Source of the DNA: Polaromonas sp.
GTDB taxonomy: Bacteria; Pseudomonadota; Gammaproteobacteria; Burkholderiales; Burkholderiaceae_C
Length of the DNA: 64,000 nucleotides
Assembly (NCBI GenBank): GCA_021737975.1
Contig: JAIPCZ010000001.1
Coordinates: 1-64,000 of the forward strand
Direction of reading: 5' to 3'
In this document: piece after piece, positions 47,308 to 55,980 of the stretch
How positions within the stretch are numbered: position 1 is the stretch's first letter
Layout: each line of letters begins with the position of its first letter
The notes under the pieces: generated by a model
The model's input: only the letters and a program-made list of their open reading frames with translations
What the model was told of the DNA's origin: nothing
Database searches by the model: none
Position numbers and translations under genes: made by a program

Positions 47308-47350
47308 TGGCTCCGAAGTCAATTCAGAAAATCAGGACCGGAGCGCGGAG

Positions 47351-47367
47351 ACGGGCCCGTAGCCCGT
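47351..47367 (-). promoter_or_regulatory. Second hairpin just after the uronate TRAP receptor gene
   Basis: ACGGGC, 5-base loop, GCCCGT, beginning 18 bases after the receptor stop codon. A 3'-end stabilising hairpin here would favour the receptor part of the transcript over the permeases. No U-tract. Confidence 0.45.
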
Positions 47368-47384
47368 GTCCCCGCGACTCGTCC

Positions 47385-48368
47385 TTACTTGACGGCGGCG
47401 ATGCGGCCCATCAGTTCCGCATAAGGCGCACCGTATTTGGCGCGCACGGGAGCCGTCGCATCAAAAAACGGCTTCTGGTCCACGGCGATGAATTCAACGC
47501 CGGCGGCCTTGAGTTTGGCGGTCGAGTCCGTCACGCTCTTGTCCCACAGCACGCGTTGTTCCATTTGTGCCTCACGGCCAAATTTCTTGGCCAGCGCCTG
47601 CTCGGCCGGTGTCAGCTTGTCCCAGGTCACTTTGGACATCACCAGCAATTCCGGAATGATCAGGTGATTGGTCTGCGCGTAATACTTGGCGCCGGTGGTG
47701 TAGTGGTTGGAGGTCAGCATGCTGGGCGGGTTGTTTTCTGCCCCGTCAATTACGCCGGTCTGCAAGGCGCTGTAGACCTCGCCGTAGCCCATGGCGATGC
47801 CATTTCCACCCAGGGCATTCATGGTGTCCACGAACAGGGGGTTACCCATCATGCGCACTTTTTGGCCCTTGAGGTCAGCTGGGGTGCGAACCGGCTTCTT
47901 GGTGTACAGGCTGCGCGAACCGCCGTCCATCCAGGCCAGTGCGACCATGCGCGCCGGGCTGGCGCTGATCTTGTCCAGGATTTCCTGGCCGATCGGGCCG
48001 TCGATCACGGCACGCATGTGCGCTTCGTCGCGGAACACGAAAGGCATGTTGAACACATTCACGTCGGGCACCACGGCGCCGACAGGACCCAGCGAGGTGC
48101 GCAGCACATTGATGGCACCGATCTGCGTCTGCTCGATCATGGTCTTTTCGTCGCCCAGCACGCTGCCCGGGTACATCTGCATCTTGTACTTGCCATTGGT
48201 GGCGGCTTCGAGCTTTTTGCCCATGTTTTCAGTGGCGACCACGGTCGGGTAGCCCGGCGGATGCACGTCGGCCGCCTTGAGTGTGGTTTGCGCCAGCGCT
48301 GCAAAGGGCAGGGCCAACGACAATGTGGCCAGGGCGGCAGTGGCGAGCAGGTTTCTACGGAAGGTCAT
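47385..48368 (-). CDS. TRAP solute-binding protein, uronate type (DctP family)
   Basis: 327-residue periplasmic receptor with a signal peptide (MTFRRNLLATAALATLSLALPFAALA). The N-terminal LKAADVHPPGYPTVVATENMGKKL, YPGSVLGDEKTMIEQTQIGAI and QKVRMMGNPLFVDTMNALGGN segments resemble TRAP receptors for D-glucuronate/D-galacturonate known from related bacteria; NPPSMLTSNHY is also typical. Gene context (uronate dehydrogenase, garD, garL) supports uronate as the ligand. Follows the lactonase gene by 39 bases with AAGGAGACAACC before the ATG. Confidence 0.92.
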   Translation of the reverse strand: MTFRRNLLATAALATLSLALPFAALAQTTLKAADVHPPGYPTVVATENMGKKLEAATNGKYKMQMYPGSVLGDEKTMIEQTQIGAINVLRTSLGPVGAVVPDVNVFNMPFVFRDEAHMRAVIDGPIGQEILDKISASPARMVALAWMDGGSRSLYTKKPVRTPADLKGQKVRMMGNPLFVDTMNALGGNGIAMGYGEVYSALQTGVIDGAENNPPSMLTSNHYTTGAKYYAQTNHLIIPELLVMSKVTWDKLTPAEQALAKKFGREAQMEQRVLWDKSVTDSTAKLKAAGVEFIAVDQKPFFDATAPVRAKYGAPYAELMGRIAAVK

Positions 48369-48407
48369 GGTTGTCTCCTTGATTGACCGGGTTAAAAAAC
48401 AAACGAA

Positions 48408-49322
48408 TTAACGACTGACAGGGAAAAACTGGGGTTCGGGCAAGCCGCACACGCCAGGGCGCAGCGCAAACACAGCGCCAGCCAGCGGCTGGTCGGACAG
48501 GTCGACACCATCGGGGCGAATCGACGTCACAAAAAGGGTGTCCAGACGGGCACCGCCAAAGGCGCACATGGCGGGTTTTTTGACCGGCAAAGCGAGCGAC
48601 TGGTCGAGCTTGCCCGATGGCGTGAAGCGGTGCACCAGGCCGGCGTCGTTGCCGCAAATCCAGTAGCATCCGTCGGCATCCATCGCCGCGCCATCGGGGC
48701 GTCCGGGCAATGGCTTCATGTCGACAAAGACACGCCGGTTGGAAGGGGTGCCAGTGGCCGGGTCATAGTCGAACGCCCAGACCGTTTGCACGCTGGGATG
48801 CGAATCCGACAGGTACATGGTTAGGCCATCGGGGCTGAAAGCCATGCCGTTGGGTGTCTTGAGGCCGTCGAGCAGTTTGACCAGTTGGCCCGGCGTGTCG
48901 CCGTGCGCCTGGTAGCGGTAGACGCAGCCTTCACCCTGGCTTGCGGCCATGGCCATCAACATCGTGCCCGCCAGAAAACGCCCCTGGCGGTCGCAGCGAC
49001 CGTCGTTGAAACGCATGCCCTCTGCCGCGTGGCCGACCGTGGCGAGGCGCGAAAAGCCGAGCCCGCCGTCAGCCTGCGGTGACAGCGCAAACACGCCGGT
49101 CTCGGCGCCGGCGATCCATCCGCCCGTGACTGATGCGGCAATACAGGCCAGCATTTCCGGCGCTTGCCAGGAACTCACCTGGTTGCCGGCCAGCGTCCAG
49201 CGGTTCAGCGTGCGCGCCGGAATATCAACCCAGTACAAGGCCTGCTCGCCGGCGTGCCAGACCGGGCTTTCGCCCACCGCATTACGCGCGTCGAGCACCA
49301 GTTCAGCCTTGGACGTGGTCAT
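48408..49322 (-). CDS. SMP-30/gluconolactonase-family aldarolactonase
   Basis: 304-residue six-bladed propeller lactonase. Metal ligands: Glu in AVGESPVWHAGEQALYWVDIPARTL, Asn in GLKTPNGMAFSPDGLTMYLSDS with the following Asp, and RFNDGRCDRQGRFLAGTM. In this context it should open the galactaro- or glucarolactone made by uronate dehydrogenase, 4 bases upstream. The start at 49322 is chosen from the MTTSKAEL Met; the longer ORF-track start overlaps the udh stop. Confidence 0.92.
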   Translation of the reverse strand: MTTSKAELVLDARNAVGESPVWHAGEQALYWVDIPARTLNRWTLAGNQVSSWQAPEMLACIAASVTGGWIAGAETGVFALSPQADGGLGFSRLATVGHAAEGMRFNDGRCDRQGRFLAGTMLMAMAASQGEGCVYRYQAHGDTPGQLVKLLDGLKTPNGMAFSPDGLTMYLSDSHPSVQTVWAFDYDPATGTPSNRRVFVDMKPLPGRPDGAAMDADGCYWICGNDAGLVHRFTPSGKLDQSLALPVKKPAMCAFGGARLDTLFVTSIRPDGVDLSDQPLAGAVFALRPGVCGLPEPQFFPVSR

Positions 49323-49326
49323 TGAC

Positions 49327-50136
49327 TTAGCTTCCGAACGGGCCGGCCACCACAAAGCCGCCGCCCTGGAACTGGACCACGGGGTCGTTCAGGTCGGGTG
49401 CCGGGGTGCGCGCATAAACGGCATCGCGGAACACATCGGAGCTGTCTTGCGGCACATAGCCAATGTGGCGGGCGCACCGGTTGTCCCACCAGGTCACCGC
49501 GTTGTCCGACATGCCAAACACAATGCTGTGGCCCAGCACAGGGGTCGTCAGGCAGGCGGTGATGAGGCGGTGCAGGTCGTCAAAACTCAGCCAGCTCGCC
49601 AGCATGCGGCGGTCTTTGGGCTCCGCGAACGAGGACCCAATGCGCACACAGGCGGTTTCGATTCCGTAACGGTCATAGTAAAAACGCGACAGGTCTTCAC
49701 CAAAGGCCTTGCTCACGCCGTAGAGGCTGTCCGGGCGTGGCGGATGGTTGGCGTCGATGGTGTCGCTCTGGCGGTAAAAGCCGGTGACATGGTTGGAGCT
49801 GGCAAACACCACGCGCTTCACGCCATGCAGGCGGGCCGCTTCGTAGAGGTTGTACACGCCCAGAATATTGGCCTGCAAAATCGGGCCGAAGGCGCCCTCG
49901 ACCGAAACTCCACCCAGGTGCACGATGGCCTGCACACCTTGCACTATGGCGTTCACCGCTTGTGCATCGGCCAGGTCGGCCAGTTTGATTTCCTCATGCT
50001 CGCCTGCCACCCCGAAGTCAAGCCGGTCGGACAGGCGCAGCACCTCGCAATTGGCCTTGAGGCGACCGCGCAAGGCCTGGCCCAAGCCGCCGGCCGCGCC
50101 GGTCAGCAACAAGCTGTGATGGGCTTTTAAGGTCAT
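49327..50136 (-). CDS. udh: Uronate dehydrogenase
   Basis: 269-residue extended SDR that oxidises D-galacturonate or D-glucuronate to the aldarolactone with NAD. LLLTGAAGGLGQALRG (cofactor motif), VHLGGVSVEGAFGPILQANILGVYNLYEAA, FASSNHVTGFY with catalytic Ser/Thr, YGVSKAFGEDLSRFYYDRYG (YxxxK) and CVRIGSSFAEPKDRRMLASWLSFDDL follow known Udh sequences. First gene of the uronate operon; the preferred start at 50136 (MTLKAHH) leaves room for the promoter region shared with the GntR gene. Confidence 0.93.
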   Translation of the reverse strand: MTLKAHHSLLLTGAAGGLGQALRGRLKANCEVLRLSDRLDFGVAGEHEEIKLADLADAQAVNAIVQGVQAIVHLGGVSVEGAFGPILQANILGVYNLYEAARLHGVKRVVFASSNHVTGFYRQSDTIDANHPPRPDSLYGVSKAFGEDLSRFYYDRYGIETACVRIGSSFAEPKDRRMLASWLSFDDLHRLITACLTTPVLGHSIVFGMSDNAVTWWDNRCARHIGYVPQDSSDVFRDAVYARTPAPDLNDPVVQFQGGGFVVAGPFGS

Positions 50137-50209
50137 TTTTTTACTCACTTCAAGAAATTTGCGCGGGTACTGGACTTTTCCGGTTGATCGCTTTACATTC
50201 GAATCCAAC

Positions 50210-50223
50210 ACTGACTTGTCAGT
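50210..50223. promoter_or_regulatory. Palindrome ACTGAC-TT-GTCAGT in the udh/GntR divergent region
   Basis: Perfect 6-base arms with a 2-base centre, adjoining the 21-base element at 50221. Size and symmetry fit a FadR-type GntR dimer. Confidence 0.5.
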
Positions 50224-50241
50224 TGTATGTTGTCTGATAAG
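50221..50241. promoter_or_regulatory. Copy 1 of a 21-base candidate GntR operator
   Basis: AGTTGTATGTTGTCTGATAAG lies between udh and the GntR gene and agrees with the element at 51095-51115 (upstream of gudD) at 16 of 21 positions. Contains TTGTCTGATAA, resembling the TTGTCTGACAA-type boxes of FadR-family GntR regulators. Confidence 0.55.
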
Positions 50242-50285
50242 TTGAAATTGTGATCACCCCAAACCATTGAGTCAAGCGTTTTTAT

Positions 50286-51032
50286 ATGGAATCATGGAAA
50301 ACCCCTAGTCCCCAGCCGGTCCGGCCACGCCGCCCCCGCGGTCTGGTCCAGGTCATCGTCGATGATCTCGCGGGCAACATCCGGGACGGCTTGATCAAGC
50401 CCGGCGACAAGTTGCCCACCGAGTCTGAAATCATGGCGCGCTTCGAGGTCAGCCGCACCGTGGTGCGCGAAGCCTTGTCGCGATTACAAGCCTCCCGGCT
50501 GGTGGAAACGCGCCACGGCATCGGCACCTTCGCGCTCAGTGCGCCAGACACCAGCAACTTCCGGATCGCCGAGGAGGACTTTTCGACCGTCGCCGATGTG
50601 ATCTCCCTGCTCGAGTTGCGCATCAGCCTCGAATGCGAGGCGGCCGGCCTGGCGGCACAGCGCCGAACGGCGGCTCATCTGGCCACGATGGAAACCGCCC
50701 TGGCGGCATTTTCAGACGCCATTGCGCATGAATCTGACGCGCTGCCCTCGGATTTCGAGTTCCACATGGAGATTGCACAGGCCACCGGAAACCGGCATTT
50801 CGCCGACCTGATGACCTACCTGGGCACCCGGATCATCCCCCGCGCCCGGGTCAACACGCCGCGCAGCGCGCCGGAAGGGCGCCTGATTTACCTGAAAAGG
50901 GTGCACGGCGAGCACGAGAGCATTTTCAACGCCATCCGCAACCAGGACGCCGAAACCGCGCGCGCGGCCATGCGCACCCACCTGAGCAACAGCCTGGAGC
51001 GGCTGCGCAAGGCCCAACTCGCACCGGCCTGA
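50286..51032 (+). CDS. FadR-subfamily GntR transcriptional regulator
   Basis: 248-residue regulator. The N-terminal winged HTH has GLVQVIVDDLAGNIRDGLIKPGDKLPTESEIMARFEVSRTVVREALSRLQ, ending in RHGIGTFA; the C-terminal FCD domain (about 95-235) is all-helical with conserved Asp/His metal ligands (FEFHMEIAQATGN, RVHGEHESIFNAI). Located between the udh operon and gudD, it is the likely regulator of both, with uronate or aldarate as effector. SD not obvious. Confidence 0.93.
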   Translation: MESWKTPSPQPVRPRRPRGLVQVIVDDLAGNIRDGLIKPGDKLPTESEIMARFEVSRTVVREALSRLQASRLVETRHGIGTFALSAPDTSNFRIAEEDFSTVADVISLLELRISLECEAAGLAAQRRTAAHLATMETALAAFSDAIAHESDALPSDFEFHMEIAQATGNRHFADLMTYLGTRIIPRARVNTPRSAPEGRLIYLKRVHGEHESIFNAIRNQDAETARAAMRTHLSNSLERLRKAQLAPA

Positions 51033-51094
51033 CACGCCCGGCGGGTCGCCGCCAGCGCCGCTGGGGTTAACCCTATTGGCACGGCGATCACTTT

Positions 51095-51115
51095 AGTTGT
51101 ACGATGACTGCTAAC
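51095..51115. promoter_or_regulatory. Copy 2 of the 21-base candidate GntR operator
   Basis: AGTTGTACGATGACTGCTAAC, 33 bases before the gudD ATG, matches the udh-side copy at 16 of 21 positions. It is preceded at 51064 by the palindrome GGGTTAACCC. Confidence 0.55.
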
Positions 51116-51148
51116 TAGAACCCGACTCTCATTGCAAAGTGTGCATCC

Positions 51149-52486
51149 ATGCCTGATACCACCCAAACCCCCAGCATCGTCCGCATGCAGGTCATCCCGG
51201 TCGCCGGGCATGACGGCATGCTGCTCAACCTGAGCGGCGCCCACGGCCCGTTTTTCACCCGCAACCTGGTCATTCTGACCGACAGCGCGGGCAACACCGG
51301 GGTTGGTGAGGTGCCCGGCGGTGAAAAAATCCGGCAGACGCTGGAAAGTGCGCAAGCCCTGATCGTCGGGCAATCCCTGGGCCGCTACAACCAGGTATTA
51401 AACAGCCTGCGTGTGGCCTTTGCCGACCGTGACAGCGGCGGCCGCGGGCTGCAGACCTTCGACTTGCGCGTCGCGATCCATGCCGTGACGGCGGTGGAAA
51501 GTGCCCTTCTCGATCTGCTGGGCCAGCACTTGGGCGTGCCGGTGGCGGCCCTGCTGGGCGAGGGCCAGCAGCGCACCAGCGTGGCGGTGCTGGGCTACCT
51601 GTTTTATGTGGCGGATCGCAGCCGGACCGACCTGCCCTACGTGAGCGAGCCCGGTCAGGCCGACGACTGGCTGCGGCTGCGCCATGAAAAGGCCATGGAT
51701 GCACAAGCCATCGTGCGCCTGGCCGAGGCCGCCTATGCGCGCTACGGCTTCAAGGACTTCAAGCTCAAGGGCGGCGTGCTGCGCGGCGAGGAAGAAATGG
51801 AGGCCGTGGATGCCCTGCACGCGCGCTTCCCGGACGCCCGCATCACGCTCGACCCCAATGGCGGCTGGTTGCTCAAAGACGCCATCCGCCTGTGCCGCGA
51901 CCACCGCAGCACCTTAGCCTATGCCGAAGACCCTTGCGGCGCAGAAGGCGTGTTCTCGGGCCGCGAGGTGATGGCCGAGTTCCGCCGCGAGACCGGCCTG
52001 CTGACCGCCACCAACATGATCGCCACCGACTGGCGCGAAATGGCGCATTCGATTGCGCTGCATTCGGTCGACATCCCGCTGGCCGACCCGCACTTCTGGA
52101 CCCTGCAAGGGTCGGTGCGCGTGGCCCAGTTGTGCGAAATGAACGGGCTGACCTGGGGCTCGCATTCCAACAACCACTTCGATATCTCGCTGGCCATGTT
52201 CACCCATGTGGCCGCGGCCGCGCCGGGCAAGGTCACCGCCATCGACACCCACTGGATCTGGCAGGACGGCCAGCGCCTGACCCAGGCGCCACTGCAGATT
52301 GTGGACGGCAGCATCACGGTGCCCGCCAAACCCGGCCTGGGCATCGCGCTCGACATGGCAGAAGTCGAAAAAGCACACCTGCTCTACCTCCGGCACGGCC
52401 TGGGCGCCAGAGACGACGCCATCGCCATGCAGTACCTGATGCCTGGCTGGAAGTTCAACCCCAAGAGCCCGAGCCTGGTGCGCTGA
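51149..52486 (+). CDS. gudD: Glucarate dehydratase
   Basis: 445-residue enolase-superfamily dehydratase converting D-glucarate to 5-keto-4-deoxyglucarate. N-terminal [14 protein letters not shown] and [15 protein letters not shown]; catalytic KxK in [10 protein letters not shown]; metal ligands in [32 protein letters not shown] and IATDWREM; catalytic His in [18 protein letters not shown]. These match GudD rather than mandelate-type members. It channels glucuronate-derived glucarate into GarL, complementing GarD. Weak SD. Confidence 0.95.
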   Translation: MPDTTQTPSIVRMQVIPVAGHDGMLLNLSGAHGPFFTRNLVILTDSAGNTGVGEVPGGEKIRQTLESAQALIVGQSLGRYNQVLNSLRVAFADRDSGGRGLQTFDLRVAIHAVTAVESALLDLLGQHLGVPVAALLGEGQQRTSVAVLGYLFYVADRSRTDLPYVSEPGQADDWLRLRHEKAMDAQAIVRLAEAAYARYGFKDFKLKGGVLRGEEEMEAVDALHARFPDARITLDPNGGWLLKDAIRLCRDHRSTLAYAEDPCGAEGVFSGREVMAEFRRETGLLTATNMIATDWREMAHSIALHSVDIPLADPHFWTLQGSVRVAQLCEMNGLTWGSHSNNHFDISLAMFTHVAAAAPGKVTAIDTHWIWQDGQRLTQAPLQIVDGSITVPAKPGLGIALDMAEVEKAHLLYLRHGLGARDDAIAMQYLMPGWKFNPKSPSLVR

Positions 52487-53545
52487 ATGGGCTCCTCAGC
52501 TGACGCTTCATCGGGCCGTTTGCGGCTGGCCGTGATTGGGGCCGGAATGGGCTCTGGCCCGCACTTCAAAAGCCTGCACGACCTGGCCGCTGAGGCAGAA
52601 GTCGTGTGGGTCCATGCGCGCGATGCCGCGCGGCTGGCTGCTGCGCAGCTTTCGCACGGCGCCACCCAGACCACCCGGCTGGAGGACATCCTCGAAGACG
52701 CCAGCGTGCGGGCCGTGCTGGTGCTGACGCCGCCGAACACCCACCTCGCGCTCGTGCAGCAACTGGCGCGCGCGGGCAAACATGTGCTGGTGGAAAAACC
52801 CCTGGAGATCGATCTGGCACGTGCCCAGAGCCTGGTTCAGGTGTGTGAAAGCCAGGGGGTCATGCTGGCCGTGATGCTGCAGCACCGCCTGCGCCAGGCT
52901 GCCACCAGCTTGCGCGCCTTGCTCAATGCGGGTGAACTGGGGCAGCTGGTCAGCGCCTCGGCCAGCGTGCGCTGGTGGCGGCCACAAAGTTATTACGACG
53001 CGCCCGGGCGCGGCACCCTGGCCCGCGACGGCGGCGGTGTGCTGATGACGCAGGCCATCCACACCCTGGACCTGCTGCTCAGTTACACCGGCCTGCCCGC
53101 GCGGGTGATGGGCCTGGCCAGCACCAGCCCGGTGCACACCCTGGAGGGCGAGGACTGCGCCTGCGCCCTGTTGCACTACGCCGATGGCGCCATGGCCACC
53201 GTGCAGGCCACCACGGCGGCCTACCCCGGTTTTCCCGAGCGCCTTGAACTCAACGGCACGCTGGGCAGCGCCAGCCTCGAAGCAGGGGTGCTGCAAGTGG
53301 CGTTCATGAACGGCCAGACCCTGTCGGTCGGGGGCCTGCAAGACAGCGGTGGCGGCGCCGACCCGATGGCCTTCGACCATGCCGCACATCGCGCCGTGTT
53401 GAAAGATTTCATTGATGCCATTCGCCAGGGGCGCGAGCCGGCGGTGACCGGGCGCTCCGCGCTGGCGGCGCAGCAGGTCATCGAGGCCATCATCGCCTCG
53501 TCCCGCGCAGGCACGCCGGTTGGCTTGCCTGCGCTGAGTTCATGA
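52487..53545 (+). CDS. Gfo/Idh/MocA-family oxidoreductase
   Basis: 352-residue NAD(P)-dependent sugar/cyclitol dehydrogenase-like protein. Rossmann motif LRLAVIGAGMGSGPHF, VLVLTPPNTHLALVQQL and the family Lys-Pro motif HVLVEKPLEIDLARA; the C-terminal domain includes GRGTLARDGGGVLMTQAIHTLDLLL with the catalytic-region His. The ATG directly follows the gudD stop (TGAATG), so it is co-translated with gudD. May handle an aldarate, lactone or related acid; no specific function is assigned. Confidence 0.9.
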   Translation: MGSSADASSGRLRLAVIGAGMGSGPHFKSLHDLAAEAEVVWVHARDAARLAAAQLSHGATQTTRLEDILEDASVRAVLVLTPPNTHLALVQQLARAGKHVLVEKPLEIDLARAQSLVQVCESQGVMLAVMLQHRLRQAATSLRALLNAGELGQLVSASASVRWWRPQSYYDAPGRGTLARDGGGVLMTQAIHTLDLLLSYTGLPARVMGLASTSPVHTLEGEDCACALLHYADGAMATVQATTAAYPGFPERLELNGTLGSASLEAGVLQVAFMNGQTLSVGGLQDSGGGADPMAFDHAAHRAVLKDFIDAIRQGREPAVTGRSALAAQQVIEAIIASSRAGTPVGLPALSS

Positions 53546-53554
53546 ACCCACGGC

Positions 53555-54562
53555 TCAGGCTTGCGCCGCCCGCCACGCGGCCACCAGCGCGTCGGGCACC
53601 TCAACACCCTGGGCCTGCGCCTGACGTCGCAAAGCCTCGCGCCGCGCACCGGGCAGGCGAACGCCCTCGTCCTTCAGCATCTCACTGACCAGCACCTCGA
53701 TGCGGTCCATGTAGTGGTCACTGCCCGCCAGCGCACCGGGGTCGATCACGATGAAGGCCTGCCCGATGTTGGGGCGGTTGCCCTCGTCGACAAAGAAGCT
53801 CGACGCCTCGAAACCGAAATTGGCTCCGACGAGGGCCGTCACCAGCAGCTCGACCACCAGCGCCAGCATCGCCCCTTTTGGTGAGGACGCGGCGCCCAGC
53901 GGCAGCATCGAGCCGGCGAGACCCGCCTTGGCATCGGTCGTGGGCTGACCGTCCGCATCGAGCGCCCAGCCCAAGGGAATGGGCCGGCCTTCCTTGGCAG
54001 CCACCATCAGCTTGCCGCGGGCGACCTCGCTGAGACTCAGGTCGATCATGAGCGGATCACTGCCCCTGCGCGGGAACACCGCCGCGACCGGGTTGGTGCC
54101 GAAGATGGCATGCCGCCCGCCAGCCGCCGGCATGGCGGCCGGCGAATTGGCAAAACCAAGCCCGACCATGCCGGCCTCGGCCACGGCGCGCAGGTGGTCC
54201 ACCACCACACCGCAATGGTGACTGCGCGCCACACCCGCAAAGGCCACACCATTTTCGCGCGCGGCCCCGATGGCCTCGCGCACAGCCAGCTCACACGCGG
54301 CGAAGGCCAGGCCTTCCTGCGCGTCGACCAGAAGCGCACCCCCTTTGCGCCGCAGCACCTGGGGCGTCGCCGCGCCATTGACACGTCCGTTGCGCAGATG
54401 TGTGCTGTACTGCGCCACGCGCGACAGGCCGTGTGAAACCAGCCCCTGCGATTCGGCCAGCACCAGCGCGCGCGCAGTGGCTACGGTCATGGCTTCAGAA
54501 GCCCCGGCACGGCGCAGCTCGCCGGCCACCAGCGCCTGTAATTCGTCCAGTGTGAGCTTCAT
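53555..54562 (-). CDS. comC: (R)-sulfolactate dehydrogenase-like, malate/L-lactate dehydrogenase (Ldh2) family
   Basis: 335-residue Ldh2/MdcH-fold NAD(P) dehydrogenase. Segments ESQGLVSHGLSRVAQY, GVARSHHCGVVVDHLRAVAEAGMVGLGFANSPAAMP, IFGTNPVAAVFPR, and DLSLSEVARGKLMVAAKEG are typical. In sulfolactate degraders, ComC of this family interconverts (R)-sulfolactate and sulfopyruvate and is paired with SlcC; here the slcC-like gene precedes it with an ATGA overlap in the suyAB operon, supporting that role. On its own the family also includes other 2-hydroxyacid dehydrogenases. Confidence 0.85.
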   Translation of the reverse strand: MKLTLDELQALVAGELRRAGASEAMTVATARALVLAESQGLVSHGLSRVAQYSTHLRNGRVNGAATPQVLRRKGGALLVDAQEGLAFAACELAVREAIGAARENGVAFAGVARSHHCGVVVDHLRAVAEAGMVGLGFANSPAAMPAAGGRHAIFGTNPVAAVFPRRGSDPLMIDLSLSEVARGKLMVAAKEGRPIPLGWALDADGQPTTDAKAGLAGSMLPLGAASSPKGAMLALVVELLVTALVGANFGFEASSFFVDEGNRPNIGQAFIVIDPGALAGSDHYMDRIEVLVSEMLKDEGVRLPGARREALRRQAQAQGVEVPDALVAAWRAAQA

Positions 54563-55482
54563 GCCAAAGCCTCCAGCACCTTTTCGGCGATCAGGAAACT
54601 GACCCGCTCGTTCGACTCGGCCGTGACCCCCGCCACATGCGGCGTCAACACCAGGTTCGGGCAGCCCTCGAAGTGCGGCGCGGCTGCCAGCGGCTCGGCG
54701 GCGAACACATCGATGGCCGCGCCGCCCAAGCGCCCGGCCTTGAGTGCCTGGCCCAGCGCGACCTCATCCACAATGCCGCCGCGCGCCGTGTTGATCAGCA
54801 CCGCGCCGGTTTTCATGGCCGCAATACGTTCGGCATTAAAAAGCCCGCGCGTCGAGTCGACCAGCGGCACGTGCAGGCTCACAACGTCGGCCGTCTCGAT
54901 CAGTTCGTCCAGGCCAACACAGGCCACACCCTGCGCCCCATAGGCCGGGTGGTCGGGGCCCATCATCGCGTCGAAAGCCATCACACGCATGCCCAGGCCC
55001 TGCGCCAGGCGCGCCGTGAGCTGGCCAATCGAGCCAAAGCCGATCAGCCCAAGTGTCTTGCCGCCGATCTCGCGCCCGTTGGACAGGGTGTTGCGCGGCC
55101 ACTTGCCCGCGGCCACGGCCGGTGTCGACTGATAGACCCCGCGCAACAGCAACATCGCCGTGCCGAGCACATACTCGGCCACGCTCAGCGCGTTGGCGCC
55201 GGTGGCCGGGATCACACGCATGCCGCGCGCCTCACAGCCGGTCACGTCGATGTTGTCAAGACCAACACCGAGGCGACCAATCACCTTGCAACGGGTCAAG
55301 GCCGCCAGCAGCTCGCCGCGCACCTGGGTGCGGTTGCGCACGATCAGCACGTCGGCTTGCGCCGCTTGAGCCAGGAGCGCCGGCAGGTCGTCGACAAGGG
55401 TCGGCAGGTAGGCCACCTCGTGGCGTGCGGCCAGTTGCGCAACGGCACGTTCGTCCATGAACTCGGAAATCAGAATCTTCAT
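54559..55482 (-). CDS. slcC: (S)-sulfolactate dehydrogenase-like, D-3-phosphoglycerate dehydrogenase family
   Basis: 307-residue D-2-hydroxyacid dehydrogenase. MKILISEFMDERAVAQL, VGLDNIDVTGCEARGMRVIPATGANALSVAEYVLG, cofactor motif GLIGFGSIGQLTARLA, catalytic Arg in NTARGGIVDEVAL, DVFAAEPL and His in LTPHVAGVTAESNERV. The ISEFMDE start resembles SlcC. With ComC it would convert (S)-sulfolactate through sulfopyruvate to the (R)-form that SuyAB cleaves. Overlaps comC by 4 bases; 57 bases after tctB. Confidence 0.86.
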   Translation of the reverse strand: MKILISEFMDERAVAQLAARHEVAYLPTLVDDLPALLAQAAQADVLIVRNRTQVRGELLAALTRCKVIGRLGVGLDNIDVTGCEARGMRVIPATGANALSVAEYVLGTAMLLLRGVYQSTPAVAAGKWPRNTLSNGREIGGKTLGLIGFGSIGQLTARLAQGLGMRVMAFDAMMGPDHPAYGAQGVACVGLDELIETADVVSLHVPLVDSTRGLFNAERIAAMKTGAVLINTARGGIVDEVALGQALKAGRLGGAAIDVFAAEPLAAAPHFEGCPNLVLTPHVAGVTAESNERVSFLIAEKVLEALA

Positions 55483-55539
55483 AAGCTGTAGTGGGTGGGT
55501 TGCAAAGGATCGGGGTGGGGCGATGCCGGCAAACTTCGT

Positions 55540-55980
55540 TCAGGGCAGCGGCACCTGCAGCGCATGTTTGAAAAGGACGTACATGCCGACCAGGATCAGG
55601 CTGGTCGACAGGCCGTACAAAAGCGCGGTGCGCAGCGTCCAGCGCTCATGCTGGGCGACCAGCAGCAGCGCCGCCATGGCTGCAGCGCCACTTGGCAGAA
55701 AGCCGAGCGGGCCCAGAGTGAAGCCCCAGCCCAGCATGATCAAGGCCACCAGCGCTCGGCGCAGCGTCGACCCGTCAGCGCCGGCAACACGCCGGGTCCG
55801 TCCCAGGATCACCAGCAAAATATAGACGATGCCCAGCGCCACCAGCAGCGCGCCCACGGTGCGCGGGAACACGGCCCCCAAGTCCGAGTAATCGCGCGCC
55901 GCATAGATCGCGCCGGCGCCCACCAGCACCATCAGGCCGCTGCCGATGGCGCCGGGAATGTCAGGTCGTGACTCAGCCAT
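55540..55980 (-). CDS. tctB: Tripartite tricarboxylate transporter small permease TctB
   Basis: 146-residue membrane protein with four hydrophobic helices (GSGLMVLVGAGAIYAARDY, VGALLVALGIVYILLVIL, ALVALIMLGWGFTLGPLGFLPSGAAAMAALLLV, ALLYGLSTSLILVGMYVLFKHAL), the TctB pattern with ...GFLPSGA. The start at 55980 overlaps the tctA stop by 8 bases; the ORF-track extension to 56043 is spurious. Part of the transporter presumed to import sulfolactate. Confidence 0.88.
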   Translation of the reverse strand: MAESRPDIPGAIGSGLMVLVGAGAIYAARDYSDLGAVFPRTVGALLVALGIVYILLVILGRTRRVAGADGSTLRRALVALIMLGWGFTLGPLGFLPSGAAAMAALLLVAQHERWTLRTALLYGLSTSLILVGMYVLFKHALQVPLP

